Made by a program: the position numbers and the translations under genes. This document shows, piece after piece, positions 56,167 through 64,000 of a stretch of 64,000 nt of DNA (the first letter of the stretch is position 1; the number at the start of each line of letters is the position of its first letter). The stretch is from the NCBI GenBank assembly GCA_002502855.1, contig DAQK01000012.1:1-64000 (forward strand), written 5' to 3'. The stretch is from Methanobacterium sp. UBA279 (lineage in GTDB: Archaea; Methanobacteriota; Methanobacteria; Methanobacteriales; Methanobacteriaceae). The notes under the pieces were generated by a model. It was not told the DNA's origin, ran no database searches, and saw only the letters and a list, made by a program, of their open reading frames with translations.

Positions 56167-56469
56167 TTAAACATCCTCTGAAGCATTCATCACTTCAAAT
56201 CCTGATTTTTCATACATCTCCTGGGCAGATTCCCATTCACTCTGGCACATCTTCACCTCTTCAAGCCGGCACAGCATCCTGTGTTCTAAGGCATCGTAGA
56301 AGCAGTGCTCAGGGTTAATCCAATAAAAAGATAGCCCTATCTTCACTTCGAAGCTTTTAAGAAAAAGTATATCCGGTACCTCTATGTCCCTTCCCAGGAG
56401 ATATTCATCCAGGACTTCAGTTACCTTTTCATCTGTAACTTCCACTCTGCGCTCAACCCACACCCTCAT
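56167..56469 (-). CDS. Hypothetical 100-residue protein
   Basis: No recognised family. Acidic, with three Cys (CFYDALEHRMLC, CQSEW) and no membrane segment. It begins MRVWVERRVEVTDEKVTEVLDEYLLG, which looks like a beta-strand plus helix. Start ATG 56469. It lies 68 bases after the methyltransferase gene on the same strand and may be in its operon. Confidence 0.5.
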   Translation of the reverse strand: MRVWVERRVEVTDEKVTEVLDEYLLGRDIEVPDILFLKSFEVKIGLSFYWINPEHCFYDALEHRMLCRLEEVKMCQSEWESAQEMYEKSGFEVMNASEDV

Positions 56470-56537
56470 CTTCTCACCAGTTATATTATATGTCCTGGCT
56501 GGTACTTGATTTTTTAGTTAAATTGTGTTCCTGAGTT

Positions 56538-57101
56538 TCAGGTTTCAGGTAGTATTCTTAGGTGGTCTGGCCCCACAACGTAGAGGTAGATATGGTTTTT
56601 CGGGTCTTCCTGGACTGGTTGCCATCCATTGAATTTCCAGTAATAGGTTACCACCCTGGTCCCTGGCTGGAGTTCGACTTTCAGTTTACTTTTTAAATTC
56701 TGATTCGCTTTGCGGGAGAGGAATAGAGTTACCACCGTGGCTTCGCTGATATCTTCCCTGAAGAAGTTACCCCACCGGATATCCACCTGCTTCTGCAGCC
56801 CCAGAATTAACACCTTCACCTTCGACCATAAAAATCTCAGTGGATCGGCTTCAATCCCCACCGCTTGGGCATTGAAGCTCCGGGCGGCTTCTATCACTAT
56901 CCTGCCATCACCAGATCCCAGATCATAAACTACGTCACCTGCTTCTACCCGGGCCATCTCTAACATATTTTTAACTATTTTCCGGGAGGTAGGTTCGAAT
57001 CCTGCGCCGATAACATCTGACCAGAAAATCCATAACATGAAAACAGCGAAAATTATAATGGAAATGGTGAGAAAGTAAATTATCTGGTTGGTGATTAACA
57101 T
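56538..57101 (-). CDS. Membrane-anchored SAM-dependent methyltransferase
   Basis: 187 residues. An N-terminal membrane helix (about 7-27, IYFLTISIIIFAVFMLWIFW) precedes a class I Rossmann methyltransferase: motif I VVYDLGSGDGRIVIEAA, then VGIEADPLRFLWSK (acidic loop) and ATVVTLFLSRKANQNLKSKL. Such short TM-anchored forms occur in methanogens and bacteria, and the substrate is unknown. Start ATG 57101 behind an AGGAGCTAG element. Confidence 0.82.
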   Translation of the reverse strand: MLITNQIIYFLTISIIIFAVFMLWIFWSDVIGAGFEPTSRKIVKNMLEMARVEAGDVVYDLGSGDGRIVIEAARSFNAQAVGIEADPLRFLWSKVKVLILGLQKQVDIRWGNFFREDISEATVVTLFLSRKANQNLKSKLKVELQPGTRVVTYYWKFNGWQPVQEDPKNHIYLYVVGPDHLRILPET

Positions 57102-57608
57102 AACTAGCTCCTGTATTTAAATATCAATTTTTCACTTATCAAGTTATCAGTGTGAAATATTATAATAAGGGATTATTGTAACAAAAATGATTGTATTTAC
57201 TATCTTTTTATAAATAAACCTGTACTACACCTTATTTCTCTTATCTGTTAATTATTATCAAATTAGATGATAAATAAGTTCATATAAAATGTTATTACTA
57301 AGTAGGTTGGTCTAAGTTGATTCATTTAGCCGGTGAAACACAGTTCTATAGATGATTAAAATATAAATAGATAATATTACAGTAATTAAGGTTTTAAATG
57401 GATTCATATTTTTAATAAAAAAACTAAGAAAGCTTATTTAAAATTGTTATGTTAGATAACATCACAGCATGTCTTAAATTGGTTAAGGAGGTTTGTGAAC
57501 GACTTTTTTTGCCTAAAAAACCAAAAACTATATATGGAGTCAGAGATTGATCAAAAAATATCCAAATAAATTCCTTAAAATGAGTTTATAGGATATGGAG
57601 GCGGTATA
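57102..57608 (+). promoter_or_regulatory. Long promoter and leader of the BPL_N-PMBR gene
   Basis: About 500 AT-rich bases. AAAACTATATATGG (about 57525-57538) is a good BRE/TATA region about 80 bases before the ATT start. The strong ribosome site GGAGGCGGT is at 57597-57605. ATATCCAA (57558-57565) also occurs in the leader of the other repeat-bearing gene (62855-62862). No ORF other than a five-codon frame (ATG 57595) is seen. Confidence 0.5.
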
Positions 57609-58922
57609 ATTAACAAAAAAATATTATTTACAGTGTTAATGTTGTTGTGTTTAACACTGACCCTGAATGCAGTTTCTGCAGCAGCAAATGATACAAGTAC
57701 TGCAGGTAATTCAACACAGGACACAAAGGTAAATTCAACAACTACAACCAAAACGACCAGTACTAGCACGAATTATGCAGCTGGAAGCCCAGCAACCATA
57801 AAAGTTTTAATCTACAGTGGTACATACGCTGCATCAGACTGTGTTGCTGGTGTGAAAACGTCTTTGGCCAGTGCTAACACAAATAATCTGGTAAACGGAG
57901 TTAAATTTAGCTACGCTACTTCCACCAAAATTACCTCATCAATTTTATCAGGTTACGACCTCCTGGTTATGCCGGGAGGAAGTGGTGGTGGATACTATCT
58001 GAAATATTCAGGTATAGATGGTACTGCTATAAAGAACTTCGTTAAAAACGGTGGAGGATACCTGGGTATCTGTGCCGGAGCATATGCTGCCACGTATTAT
58101 ACCCATGGCTACTACTATGGATGGGGAATAGCTCCCCATGTAAATGCATATGCAGTCGGTTATACAGGAAACCTGCCAGTAACCTTCACCTCAGACGGAA
58201 CTAGTGTGTTAAAACGTAGCGGTACACTAACCCTTCACCATTACAATGGAGCAGCTATGTACCTCAGATCCTCTGGAGCTAAGATCTTCGCAAAGTATGC
58301 GGACAGCAAAACTGGATACAAGGGTTACGCTGCCATTATGGGCGATTACTATGGTAATGGAAGGGTTGTTCTAAGCGGATCACACCCTGAACTGTCACCA
58401 CAGAAACCGGATATACTTGCCAATCTTATTGTATGGGCTACCAAGACCACGGCCAGTACTACACCAGCTACACCCAGCACACCAACCACTCAGAAAGCCA
58501 CTGTAAGCCAGGTATTAACAGCAGCAGCCAGTGTTAAAAACTTCTTTGAAACCAACAAAAGATTACCAAACTATGTAACCATCAACGGCGCCCAGTTAAC
58601 CATGTCTAAATTTCTGTACCTTTTATCTACAGCAACTGTTCAGATAAACAGCGGATCAACAGCGACAATTACAGTTAAAAACGTTAAAGCACCTACCAAT
58701 ATAGGAGGTACCATGAAATCAGGTAACCTCCAAAAATCAGAGTACGTAGCTGTGGCTAATAAAATCAGGAGTTTCATGAGCAGCTATGGAAGAGCACCTA
58801 ACTTCGTGAACACCAAACTGGGAAATATTAATTTCACCAAGTTAGTATATACGTTCTCCAAGGTACTGGCTTTCTACAAAACAAATAATCGACTGCCCAA
58901 CTTCGTGTCGGTAAGTAAGTAG
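57609..58922 (+). CDS. Secreted BPL_N (GATase-like) protein with pseudomurein-binding repeats
   Basis: 437 residues if started at ATT 57609, which directly follows GGAGGCGGTATA. That start gives a perfect signal peptide (NKKILFTVLMLLCLTLTLNAVSA). No ATG, GTG or TTG is in frame between the upstream stop (57576) and GTG 57633, which would delete the basic n-region. A Thr/Ser linker precedes a BPL_N/class-I amidotransferase-like domain with GICAGAY (C155) and H259-P-E. Two C-terminal pseudomurein-binding repeats (about 300-437) read NKRLPNYVTINGAQ and NNRLPNFVSVSK. It acts outside the cell, tied to the wall. Reaction unknown. Confidence 0.85.
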   Translation: MNKKILFTVLMLLCLTLTLNAVSAAANDTSTAGNSTQDTKVNSTTTTKTTSTSTNYAAGSPATIKVLIYSGTYAASDCVAGVKTSLASANTNNLVNGVKFSYATSTKITSSILSGYDLLVMPGGSGGGYYLKYSGIDGTAIKNFVKNGGGYLGICAGAYAATYYTHGYYYGWGIAPHVNAYAVGYTGNLPVTFTSDGTSVLKRSGTLTLHHYNGAAMYLRSSGAKIFAKYADSKTGYKGYAAIMGDYYGNGRVVLSGSHPELSPQKPDILANLIVWATKTTASTTPATPSTPTTQKATVSQVLTAAASVKNFFETNKRLPNYVTINGAQLTMSKFLYLLSTATVQINSGSTATITVKNVKAPTNIGGTMKSGNLQKSEYVAVANKIRSFMSSYGRAPNFVNTKLGNINFTKLVYTFSKVLAFYKTNNRLPNFVSVSK

Positions 58923-59156
58923 GAAAGTAATATCTAAATTTACTTTCTCCTTTTTGATTTTTTATTTTAAGAGTTTTTTTACAAGTGGATCAAAACTTTT
59001 TTTGGTATCATTTAACACCACCCCTCATGTAAGATCATAATACTTTTTCGATATTGCTTACACCATCCACATATTGGTTTAGATAAATATATGAAATAAG
59101 AATGAGAACTATTCTATTGATAATCTAAGTGTAAGCTCTTATAGGTGGAGATCATC

Positions 59157-59327
59157 ATGACCTCCCAGGATGATCAGGGAAATGATAGAGACGTTTTTAC
59201 GTTATATCCCAGTGACGGTAGTTTCACCATAAAGACCAGGAAGATCAGTTTGAAAAAGCGCAAGGGTAAAAAGAAAAGGGACGTACGAACTGAACTGGAC
59301 AACACCAAGATGGATATGATACAGTAA
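59157..59327 (+). CDS. Small basic hypothetical protein
   Basis: 56 residues from ATG 59157, preceded by AGGTGGAG. The N-terminal half is polar (TSQDDQGNDRDVFTLYPSDG) and the middle very basic (KTRKISLKKRKGKKKR). No recognised family. It lies 62 bases before a coiled-coil gene on the same strand, so the two may be co-transcribed. It could bind nucleic acid; there is no direct evidence. Confidence 0.45.
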   Translation: MTSQDDQGNDRDVFTLYPSDGSFTIKTRKISLKKRKGKKKRDVRTELDNTKMDMIQ

Positions 59328-59389
59328 TTCATTCGGGATGTACTCGGTAAGATAGTTCATGAGGGATATCAACCCGGTAAGATTAATTC

Positions 59390-59800
59390 ATGGGGGATCG
59401 AGTAAGATATTATACAGAGCGTAATAAAATGGGAAATCAAATAACATTCTCTCCAAAGAAGGATAGATCTGTCACCGGTGAAGACACCCTGGAGATAGAA
59501 AACATCCAGCTTAAGGCCACCAACCGAAAACTGATATCCAAGTTAGACCAGCAAAAACAGTTGATCAAGAAGTTGAACCAGGAACTCCAGGCAGTTAAGA
59601 CCAGCAAGGAATCTAGAGATTACAACCAGCTTAAAAAGGAATACCACACCTTAAAAAGTAAGAACGATAACCTGGAAACTCTACTTTTACAATCCAGGAA
59701 GGAGATAATCCGCCTTAAAAGGGAGTTAAGTAAATTAACCGGGGATTCTGGTGAGCCTAAGAGTTCCCCATGGGATAAGCTGAAGAAGATAAGAAAATAG
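59390..59800 (+). CDS. Coiled-coil hypothetical protein
   Basis: 136 residues; ATG 59390 or the internal ATG 59429 (MGNQITFSP) are possible starts, neither with a strong ribosome site. Residues about 30-115 are a continuous coiled coil (LEIENIQLKATNRKLISKLD onward), and the tail is basic (SSPWDKLKKIRK). It resembles the protein at 42924 in general architecture only. Function unknown. Confidence 0.55.
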   Translation: MGDRVRYYTERNKMGNQITFSPKKDRSVTGEDTLEIENIQLKATNRKLISKLDQQKQLIKKLNQELQAVKTSKESRDYNQLKKEYHTLKSKNDNLETLLLQSRKEIIRLKRELSKLTGDSGEPKSSPWDKLKKIRK

Positions 59801-59828
59801 TATGTAGTAATTTGAAAATTTAAAAAAA

Positions 59829-59884
59829 AATTGAAATAATAAATGTTTTAAGAATTAATTGAAATAATAAATGTTTTAAGAATT
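59829..59884. repeat. Perfect 28-bp tandem duplication
   Basis: The 28 bases 59829-59856 (beginning AATTGAAATAATAAATG) are repeated exactly at 59857-59884. The region 59801-60002 is otherwise extremely A/T-rich and lies between convergent genes. A simple slippage product, or a terminator region, is the likely explanation. Confidence 0.8.
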
Positions 59885-60002
59885 TTAAAATTTTTTTAAA
59901 AAATTTTAGAAATCGAAAATTTGGAAATTTTCTGAATTTTAAAGAAATTTTAAAGAAATACCGAATTTTTAAAAAAAATAAAATTTTTACTTCTATAAGG
60001 CA

Positions 60003-60455
60003 TTACTTCTTCCTTTTCTTAGTGTCCTTTACTTCCTCAATGGTAGCTCTACCTGAGATCTCAATGGAGTACCCGTTTTCAAAGGCCATGGTCATCTGGG
60101 GATTGAATTCATGGTCCTGGAAAGTTATGTATTCCAGGAATTTATTCCCCTTCAACTGGGCTATGCCCACTTTCTTAAACTTCCCGTTTTCACCTTCGTT
60201 TAGTCCGATTTTTATTGTCTCGGCAGTTATGCTGATAGTGTAAGTTTCGTCTTCATCCAAGCCGTCTGTATCTTCAAAAGTTAGTGTAATTCCCTGGACG
60301 TTGCTGGTTTTTTTCTGACGCTTCTTTTTAGCGTCAATAACCACTTCGCCCCTGGCCTGTTCCAATTCCTTGTATGTTTCTTCTTCGAATGCCTCTTCTT
60401 CGAACCATTCATCTTCATAATCCATTTCCATCTCAAATTCCAGTTCTTCAATCAT
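60003..60455 (-). CDS. Acidic hypothetical protein
   Basis: 150 residues. The first 30 residues are extremely acidic (EELEFEMEMDYEDEWFEEEA), followed by a basic patch (DAKKKRQKKTSN) and a beta-rich domain (GITLTFEDTDGLDEDETYTISITAETIKIGLN) ending in KKRKK. No recognised family and no signal. Start ATG 60455. Confidence 0.55.
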   Translation of the reverse strand: MIEELEFEMEMDYEDEWFEEEAFEEETYKELEQARGEVVIDAKKKRQKKTSNVQGITLTFEDTDGLDEDETYTISITAETIKIGLNEGENGKFKKVGIAQLKGNKFLEYITFQDHEFNPQMTMAFENGYSIEISGRATIEEVKDTKKRKK

Positions 60456-60588
60456 CTATACCACCTACTTAAAATACGGTTCGGGAACCTAGAATTCATT
60501 TTTCTACTAAAGATGACACACCCTATAACATCTTAATTCATTATAATTTCTTGCCTCTTATAATTTATATATGTTACTCCCCAGATTA

Positions 60589-61155
60589 TCAGGCCCGCTT
60601 AGTCAATATCTTTCTGGATATACTGGCTATTAAACCCCCTATTATACTAAATAATGAGGGTACCAGAAGATAGACTGCGCATAAAGCTAGAAAAAATGCT
60701 ATACCGTCTGGCAGGGAAGATTCAACCTGGTATATGGGGTTGCTCATGTAATAGTAGGTTATAATCACCAGCAGCCCGGAGATACAGGCCGCATAAAAAC
60801 CGTTGGACGCACCGGATCTGATGTTTCCACCAGCAATTACTGCAGCTACCAGTCCACCAGCACCCCACAGGTAAAAGGAGATGTTGTTGTTATATACGAA
60901 GTTGGACGAGTAAGGGTCTGGTGAAGAAATATAAAAGGACACCAGTATTACCACCGCACCTATAATTATACCGGCTATTCTCCGGATGTTTAGGGCTGAT
61001 GTTATTTTATTGGTTATCTTCTGGTCTTCAATTTTCTCCACGTATTCCAGTTTACCTCCACACTGGCACCGGTCAAAATCCTCTGGATGCTCCCCCTCCT
61101 GAAGCTGATAGTATCCATCACATTCCTTACAGATTAGATAGCCCATAAATATCAT
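60589..61155 (-). CDS. Zinc-ribbon membrane protein
   Basis: About 185 residues; the ATG at 61146 (MGYLICKEC) is as likely as 61155. The N-terminal ribbon has CKEC and CQC (LICKECDGYYQLQEGEHPEDFDRCQCGGKLEYVE), a pattern frequent in archaeal proteins. About four membrane segments follow. The function is unknown; such proteins are common in Methanobacterium. Monocistronic by position. Confidence 0.7.
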   Translation of the reverse strand: MIFMGYLICKECDGYYQLQEGEHPEDFDRCQCGGKLEYVEKIEDQKITNKITSALNIRRIAGIIIGAVVILVSFYISSPDPYSSNFVYNNNISFYLWGAGGLVAAVIAGGNIRSGASNGFYAACISGLLVIITYYYMSNPIYQVESSLPDGIAFFLALCAVYLLVPSLFSIIGGLIASISRKILTKRA

Positions 61156-61419
61156 CTAAGAAGGTTAAAAGGTTTATATCTCTTGTGAGTCTATATCTAC
61201 TCTTGATATGTTTATAAAAGTTATGGGTTTAGAGTTAATATAGTTATCCCATTTTCACTCTACTTTGTAAATCAATGAAAAAAATCATGATGAAAAATTA
61301 TATGATTAAAACAAAAAAAACCTGAATAAAAAAAATTATACAATTTAAATAAATCGCACCAAAATAAAAAAATTTAAGTTAAAAAAAAGTCTTACCTGGT
61401 TGTCTTTAAAAAATTGAGT

Positions 61420-62226
61420 TTATCCTTTCTGTTTTCTGGGTTTTAGAGGGACATGGCCCAGGAGACCATCAATGAACTTGGATATGAAACTTTTTTTAGG
61501 TATTTCGGGCATGAAATAGTCTTTATCAACCAGATAAGATGCTAAATCTAGAAATGAATGTGATACCTCAGATTCTGGGTCTTCTATAATTATAGGGGTA
61601 CCCTGGGCATAGAATTTAATTAACTCCGTGTCTTCGGGTATGATGCACAGGATGGGTGCTTCCATGATGGCTTCCACTTCTTCTGGGGATAGGAAATCCC
61701 GGTCATTTTTATCCCGGTTTAAGACCACGCCTAAAATGTTGATTCCCATCCTTTCGGCCAGTAATTTGGTCTTGAGTGTATCGGTCAGGGATGTGACCTC
61801 CGGAGTGGTTACCAGGATCATCTCATCTGCGGGTGACATGGCAGCCAGAGCGTCTCTCTCAAGACCTGCTGGTGAGTCTATGAGAATTATGTCCACGCTC
61901 CCAATGAGCTGGTCGAAAACCTTTTCTATTCTCTCCCTTTTTATGTACTTAAGGTTGGGCAGGGAAAGACCGACAGGGACGATATGAACTCCTCCTGGGC
62001 CTTTATATATGGCGTTTTGGATGTTCTCTTTTCCGGCCAAAACTTCCTGCAAGGTAACCTGCTTCCCCTCCAGTCCCAGGATCAACTCTAAATTAGCCAT
62101 GTTAATATCCATATCAAGTATTAGCACGTCCTCCTCCAAGAGAGAAAGGGCTATGCCTAAATTTGCAGTAACTGTTGTTTTTCCGACACCCCCTTTACCA
62201 GAAGCAACTGCAATTACCCTTGTCAT
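61420..62226 (-). CDS. minD: MinD/ParA-family ATPase
   Basis: 268 residues. Deviant Walker A GKGGVGKTT at residues 10-18, switch I DMDINMANLELILGLEG, switch II IILIDSPAGLERDALAA and VVLNRDKND. The family includes MinD of cell division and other positioning or iron-sulfur-scaffold ATPases; archaeal MinD roles differ from bacterial ones. The C-terminus has no obvious amphipathic targeting helix beyond KSFISKFIDGLLGHVPL, which may serve as one. Start ATG 62226. Confidence 0.88.
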   Translation of the reverse strand: MTRVIAVASGKGGVGKTTVTANLGIALSLLEEDVLILDMDINMANLELILGLEGKQVTLQEVLAGKENIQNAIYKGPGGVHIVPVGLSLPNLKYIKRERIEKVFDQLIGSVDIILIDSPAGLERDALAAMSPADEMILVTTPEVTSLTDTLKTKLLAERMGINILGVVLNRDKNDRDFLSPEEVEAIMEAPILCIIPEDTELIKFYAQGTPIIIEDPESEVSHSFLDLASYLVDKDYFMPEIPKKSFISKFIDGLLGHVPLKPRKQKG

Positions 62227-62892
62227 ATTTTCACCTTGCCAATTTTATAAATTATTAAGGAAAGTTTAGATAATTATTAATATTGCACATGCATTTTTAT
62301 TTCACATTAAAATAAAATTTTAAAAAATTTTTGTGAGTAATATCCCAAACTTATATTCATGACCAGTTAAAATCATGACAAAAAGTATTATAAACACATC
62401 TCATATTGATTAACAATGTGAGTTCTCTCTTACATAAAAACCGGGGGATAATACATAAATAATACACTCTAAAATCGGCAAACAACTCTTTTTTTAAAAA
62501 AACAGTTTAATAGTGTTAAAAACTATTTAACCCATTTAAATTTTCCTGATCAAAAATTTACAGCCAAATAAACTATTTTTCCTCAATGGAACTTTTAATT
62601 AAAATACAACTACTAATAAACCGATAATCATATGGACTCAATAACAATTAAAGGGGCTTTTTTAGGTAAATAAACTTTTATTTGACTTAAATTGTTAAAA
62701 ATAACAATAAAGAAGGATTCTTCCAAATACACCCTTAATTAAACCTTTCAGAGTGTCTTAAATTTAAAAAAGAGTTCTCTAATCCTATTTTTTCGGGAAA
62801 AAAATCAAAATCTTTATATACCATACCTGAATGAGTATAACTATTGTCCAGAATATATCCAATTTCTAAATTTTGGACAAGGAGGCGGTAAA
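62227..62892 (+). promoter_or_regulatory. Long AT-rich upstream region of the partial PMBR gene
   Basis: About 665 bases without a gene. TTTATATA at 62813-62820, 80 bases before the ATT start, is the likely TATA box, with an A-rich BRE before it. ATATCCAA (62855-62862) is shared with the 57.6-kb leader. The ribosome site GGAGGCGGT lies at 62881-62889. The upstream 500 bases are AT-rich with no ORF or hairpin I would defend. Confidence 0.5.
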
Positions 62893-64000
62893 ATTAAAAT
62901 TAAAGTAATATTATCAGTGCTTTTACTTTTCTCTTTAGCACTGTTTATAAATGCAGAAGATGTTTCTGCTGCTAGCACTACTACTGTAGATGCGAATTCC
63001 ATAATTAAATCATCAGATACAGTGAAAAATTACGTGGAAACTAAAAAAGCAGTTCCAAGCACCGTAACAGTTAGTAGTAAAACAGTAACCAAAGAACAGT
63101 ACCTGTACCTGTTAGCTTCAACTACGACCAACCTCAATAAAAACAGTAAAACATCAGTTACAGTGAAAACCATTGCCAAAGCTCCCAACCCCAATGAAAA
63201 TGTAAAGACTGGTACCCTAACCAAAAGTGAATACGTCACACTAGCCGGTAAAATTACCACTTTCATAAACACCAATGGAAGGCTGCCCAACTTCATAACT
63301 ACTTCCAAAGGGAAAATGAATCCCGACAACCTGATCTACACCTATGCAAAGATCACAGCTTTCTACAAGACAAACAACCGATTACCCAACACCGTATCAG
63401 TAGCACCATGGATTAAAAGTGAAGGAACCAGTTCAACAACAAGTACAGCTAACCCAGGAACCAGTGGAACCAGCTTCACCATCCCTCAGATAGTCACGGC
63501 AGCAAAAAACTACAGAAACTACATCGACGTCAACCATAAAACACCATCCACAGTAACTGTAAACGGTGTAAAAGTTAACACACCACAGTTCCTGCAGCTA
63601 TTGAGCTATGCTATAGCCAATTTAAACGCTGGATCCAAAGCATCCATAAATCTAAAAACTGTCACCGGTCCGGCAAACCCTGCTGAAACTGTTAAAGCAG
63701 GCACGTTAAAGTATGCAGATTATGTTATATTAGCTCGCAGCGTGCTAACAACCATCACCAATACAGGCAAAGTACCTGACTCTGCCACGAGTTCACTTGG
63801 TAAGATGCGATACGAAACACTGACCTACAACTTTGCCAAGGTCATACAATTCTATGGTGCAAACAACAGATTACCCAACACCCTTCAAATCGTTCCCTAC
63901 TCCGTCCTGAACAGTAATGTTCAAGCGATAATTGACCAAATAGGAAGAGACGAAGCGAAATACGGAACCATACAGGGTAATAAATACTCATACCTGGATG
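62893..64000 (+). CDS. Secreted protein with pseudomurein-binding repeats (partial)
   Basis: Runs off the right edge. ATT 62893 follows GGAGGCGGTAAA and gives the signal peptide IKIKVILSVLLLFSLALFINAEDVSAAS. The next canonical start (GTG 62917) would remove the basic n-region. Four repeat units are visible, each ending like GRLPNF, NNRLPNTVSV, GKVPDS or NNRLPNT, with a Thr/Ser linker (SSTTSTANPGTSGTS) after the second. The final residues (IIDQIGRDEAKYGTIQGNKYSYLD) start a new domain, as in pseudomurein-active enzymes. It may be a pseudomurein endopeptidase or another wall protein; the catalytic part lies beyond the window. Confidence 0.82.
   Translation, partial: MKIKVILSVLLLFSLALFINAEDVSAASTTTVDANSIIKSSDTVKNYVETKKAVPSTVTVSSKTVTKEQYLYLLASTTTNLNKNSKTSVTVKTIAKAPNPNENVKTGTLTKSEYVTLAGKITTFINTNGRLPNFITTSKGKMNPDNLIYTYAKITAFYKTNNRLPNTVSVAPWIKSEGTSSTTSTANPGTSGTSFTIPQIVTAAKNYRNYIDVNHKTPSTVTVNGVKVNTPQFLQLLSYAIANLNAGSKASINLKTVTGPANPAETVKAGTLKYADYVILARSVLTTITNTGKVPDSATSSLGKMRYETLTYNFAKVIQFYGANNRLPNTLQIVPYSVLNSNVQAIIDQIGRDEAKYGTIQGNKYSYLD

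Noticed and set aside
57633..57641. GTG 57633 or ATG 57639 as the start of the BPL_N-PMBR gene
   Set aside because: Both lie about 30 bases from the ribosome site and would remove the basic part of the signal peptide; ATT 57609 sits at the right distance and the same arrangement recurs at 62893.
1..64000. CRISPR arrays, rRNA or tRNA genes
   Set aside because: No regularly spaced 24-40 bp repeats with unique spacers, and no tRNA-like cloverleaf or rRNA core motifs were noticed. The tandem repeats found (11088-11132, 59829-59884) lack spacers.

Overview
The window reads as chromosomal DNA of a methanogenic archaeon of the order Methanobacteriales, most likely Methanobacterium or a close relative. 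The evidence is archaeal information-processing genes (TATA-binding protein, PriS/PriL primase, archaeal CCA-adding enzyme, HerA-NurA-Mre11-Rad50), an F420-dependent oxidoreductase, class III (pilin-like) signal peptides, a response regulator with a methanogen-type output domain, and secreted proteins carrying pseudomurein-binding repeats. Pseudomurein is the wall polymer of Methanobacteriales. Ribosome binding sites are strong (GGAGGTG-like), and TTG starts are common.

Layout. 0-5 kb: 3-dehydroquinate synthase II, RNA 2',3'-cyclic phosphodiesterase and the CCA-adding enzyme, with a decayed flavoprotein reductase between the last two. 5-8.6 kb: an intact cobalamin-type radical SAM protein beside two wrecks, a 5'-truncated COG1964-type radical SAM gene and a TrmB-like regulator. 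8.6-20 kb: housekeeping genes (primase subunits, methionyl-tRNA synthetase, DUF530-type protein, HTH protein, GPT/Alg7-like glycosyltransferase, two pilin-like proteins, THUMP protein, GalE).

20.2-26 kb is the most notable stretch. It is an AT-rich cassette holding a MarR regulator, an unlisted 40-residue Cys-rich peptide (25162-25284, minus), a PqqD-radical SAM-SPASM maturase, an ABC-2 ATPase/permease pair and an ABC exporter. This is the full gene set of a ribosomally made, radical-SAM-modified peptide (RiPP) system. It is followed by a frameshifted secreted nuclease and a hicBA pair with a damaged toxin, so 20-27.5 kb looks like an accessory island.

27.5-41.4 kb: F420-dependent oxidoreductase, the nurA-herA-mre11-rad50-wHTH end-resection operon, an MFS transporter, a SerB-like phosphatase fused to a long repeat linker and coiled coil, TBP, and a CYTH phosphatase/cyclase. 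41.4-42.8 kb is a dead insertion sequence with intact terminal inverted repeats.

43-64 kb is rich in cell-surface genes. There are three paralogues of a secreted class-I glutamine-amidotransferase-like (BPL_N) protein, one of them fused to pseudomurein-binding repeats and one frameshifted; a C39-like protein lacking its catalytic Cys; an orphan surface-anchor peptide; and, at the right edge, a partial pseudomurein-binding protein. The two repeat-bearing genes appear to start at ATT, each behind the same strong leader GGAGGCGGTAWA. Between these lie a compact Ku + LigD-type ligase + WYL operon (non-homologous end joining), a beta-CASP nuclease, DapL, Hsp20, a response regulator and MinD.

Several genes carry single-base frameshifts, often at homopolymers. 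Some may be sequencing errors rather than true decay. All family assignments come from reading translated sequence by eye; no database search was run.
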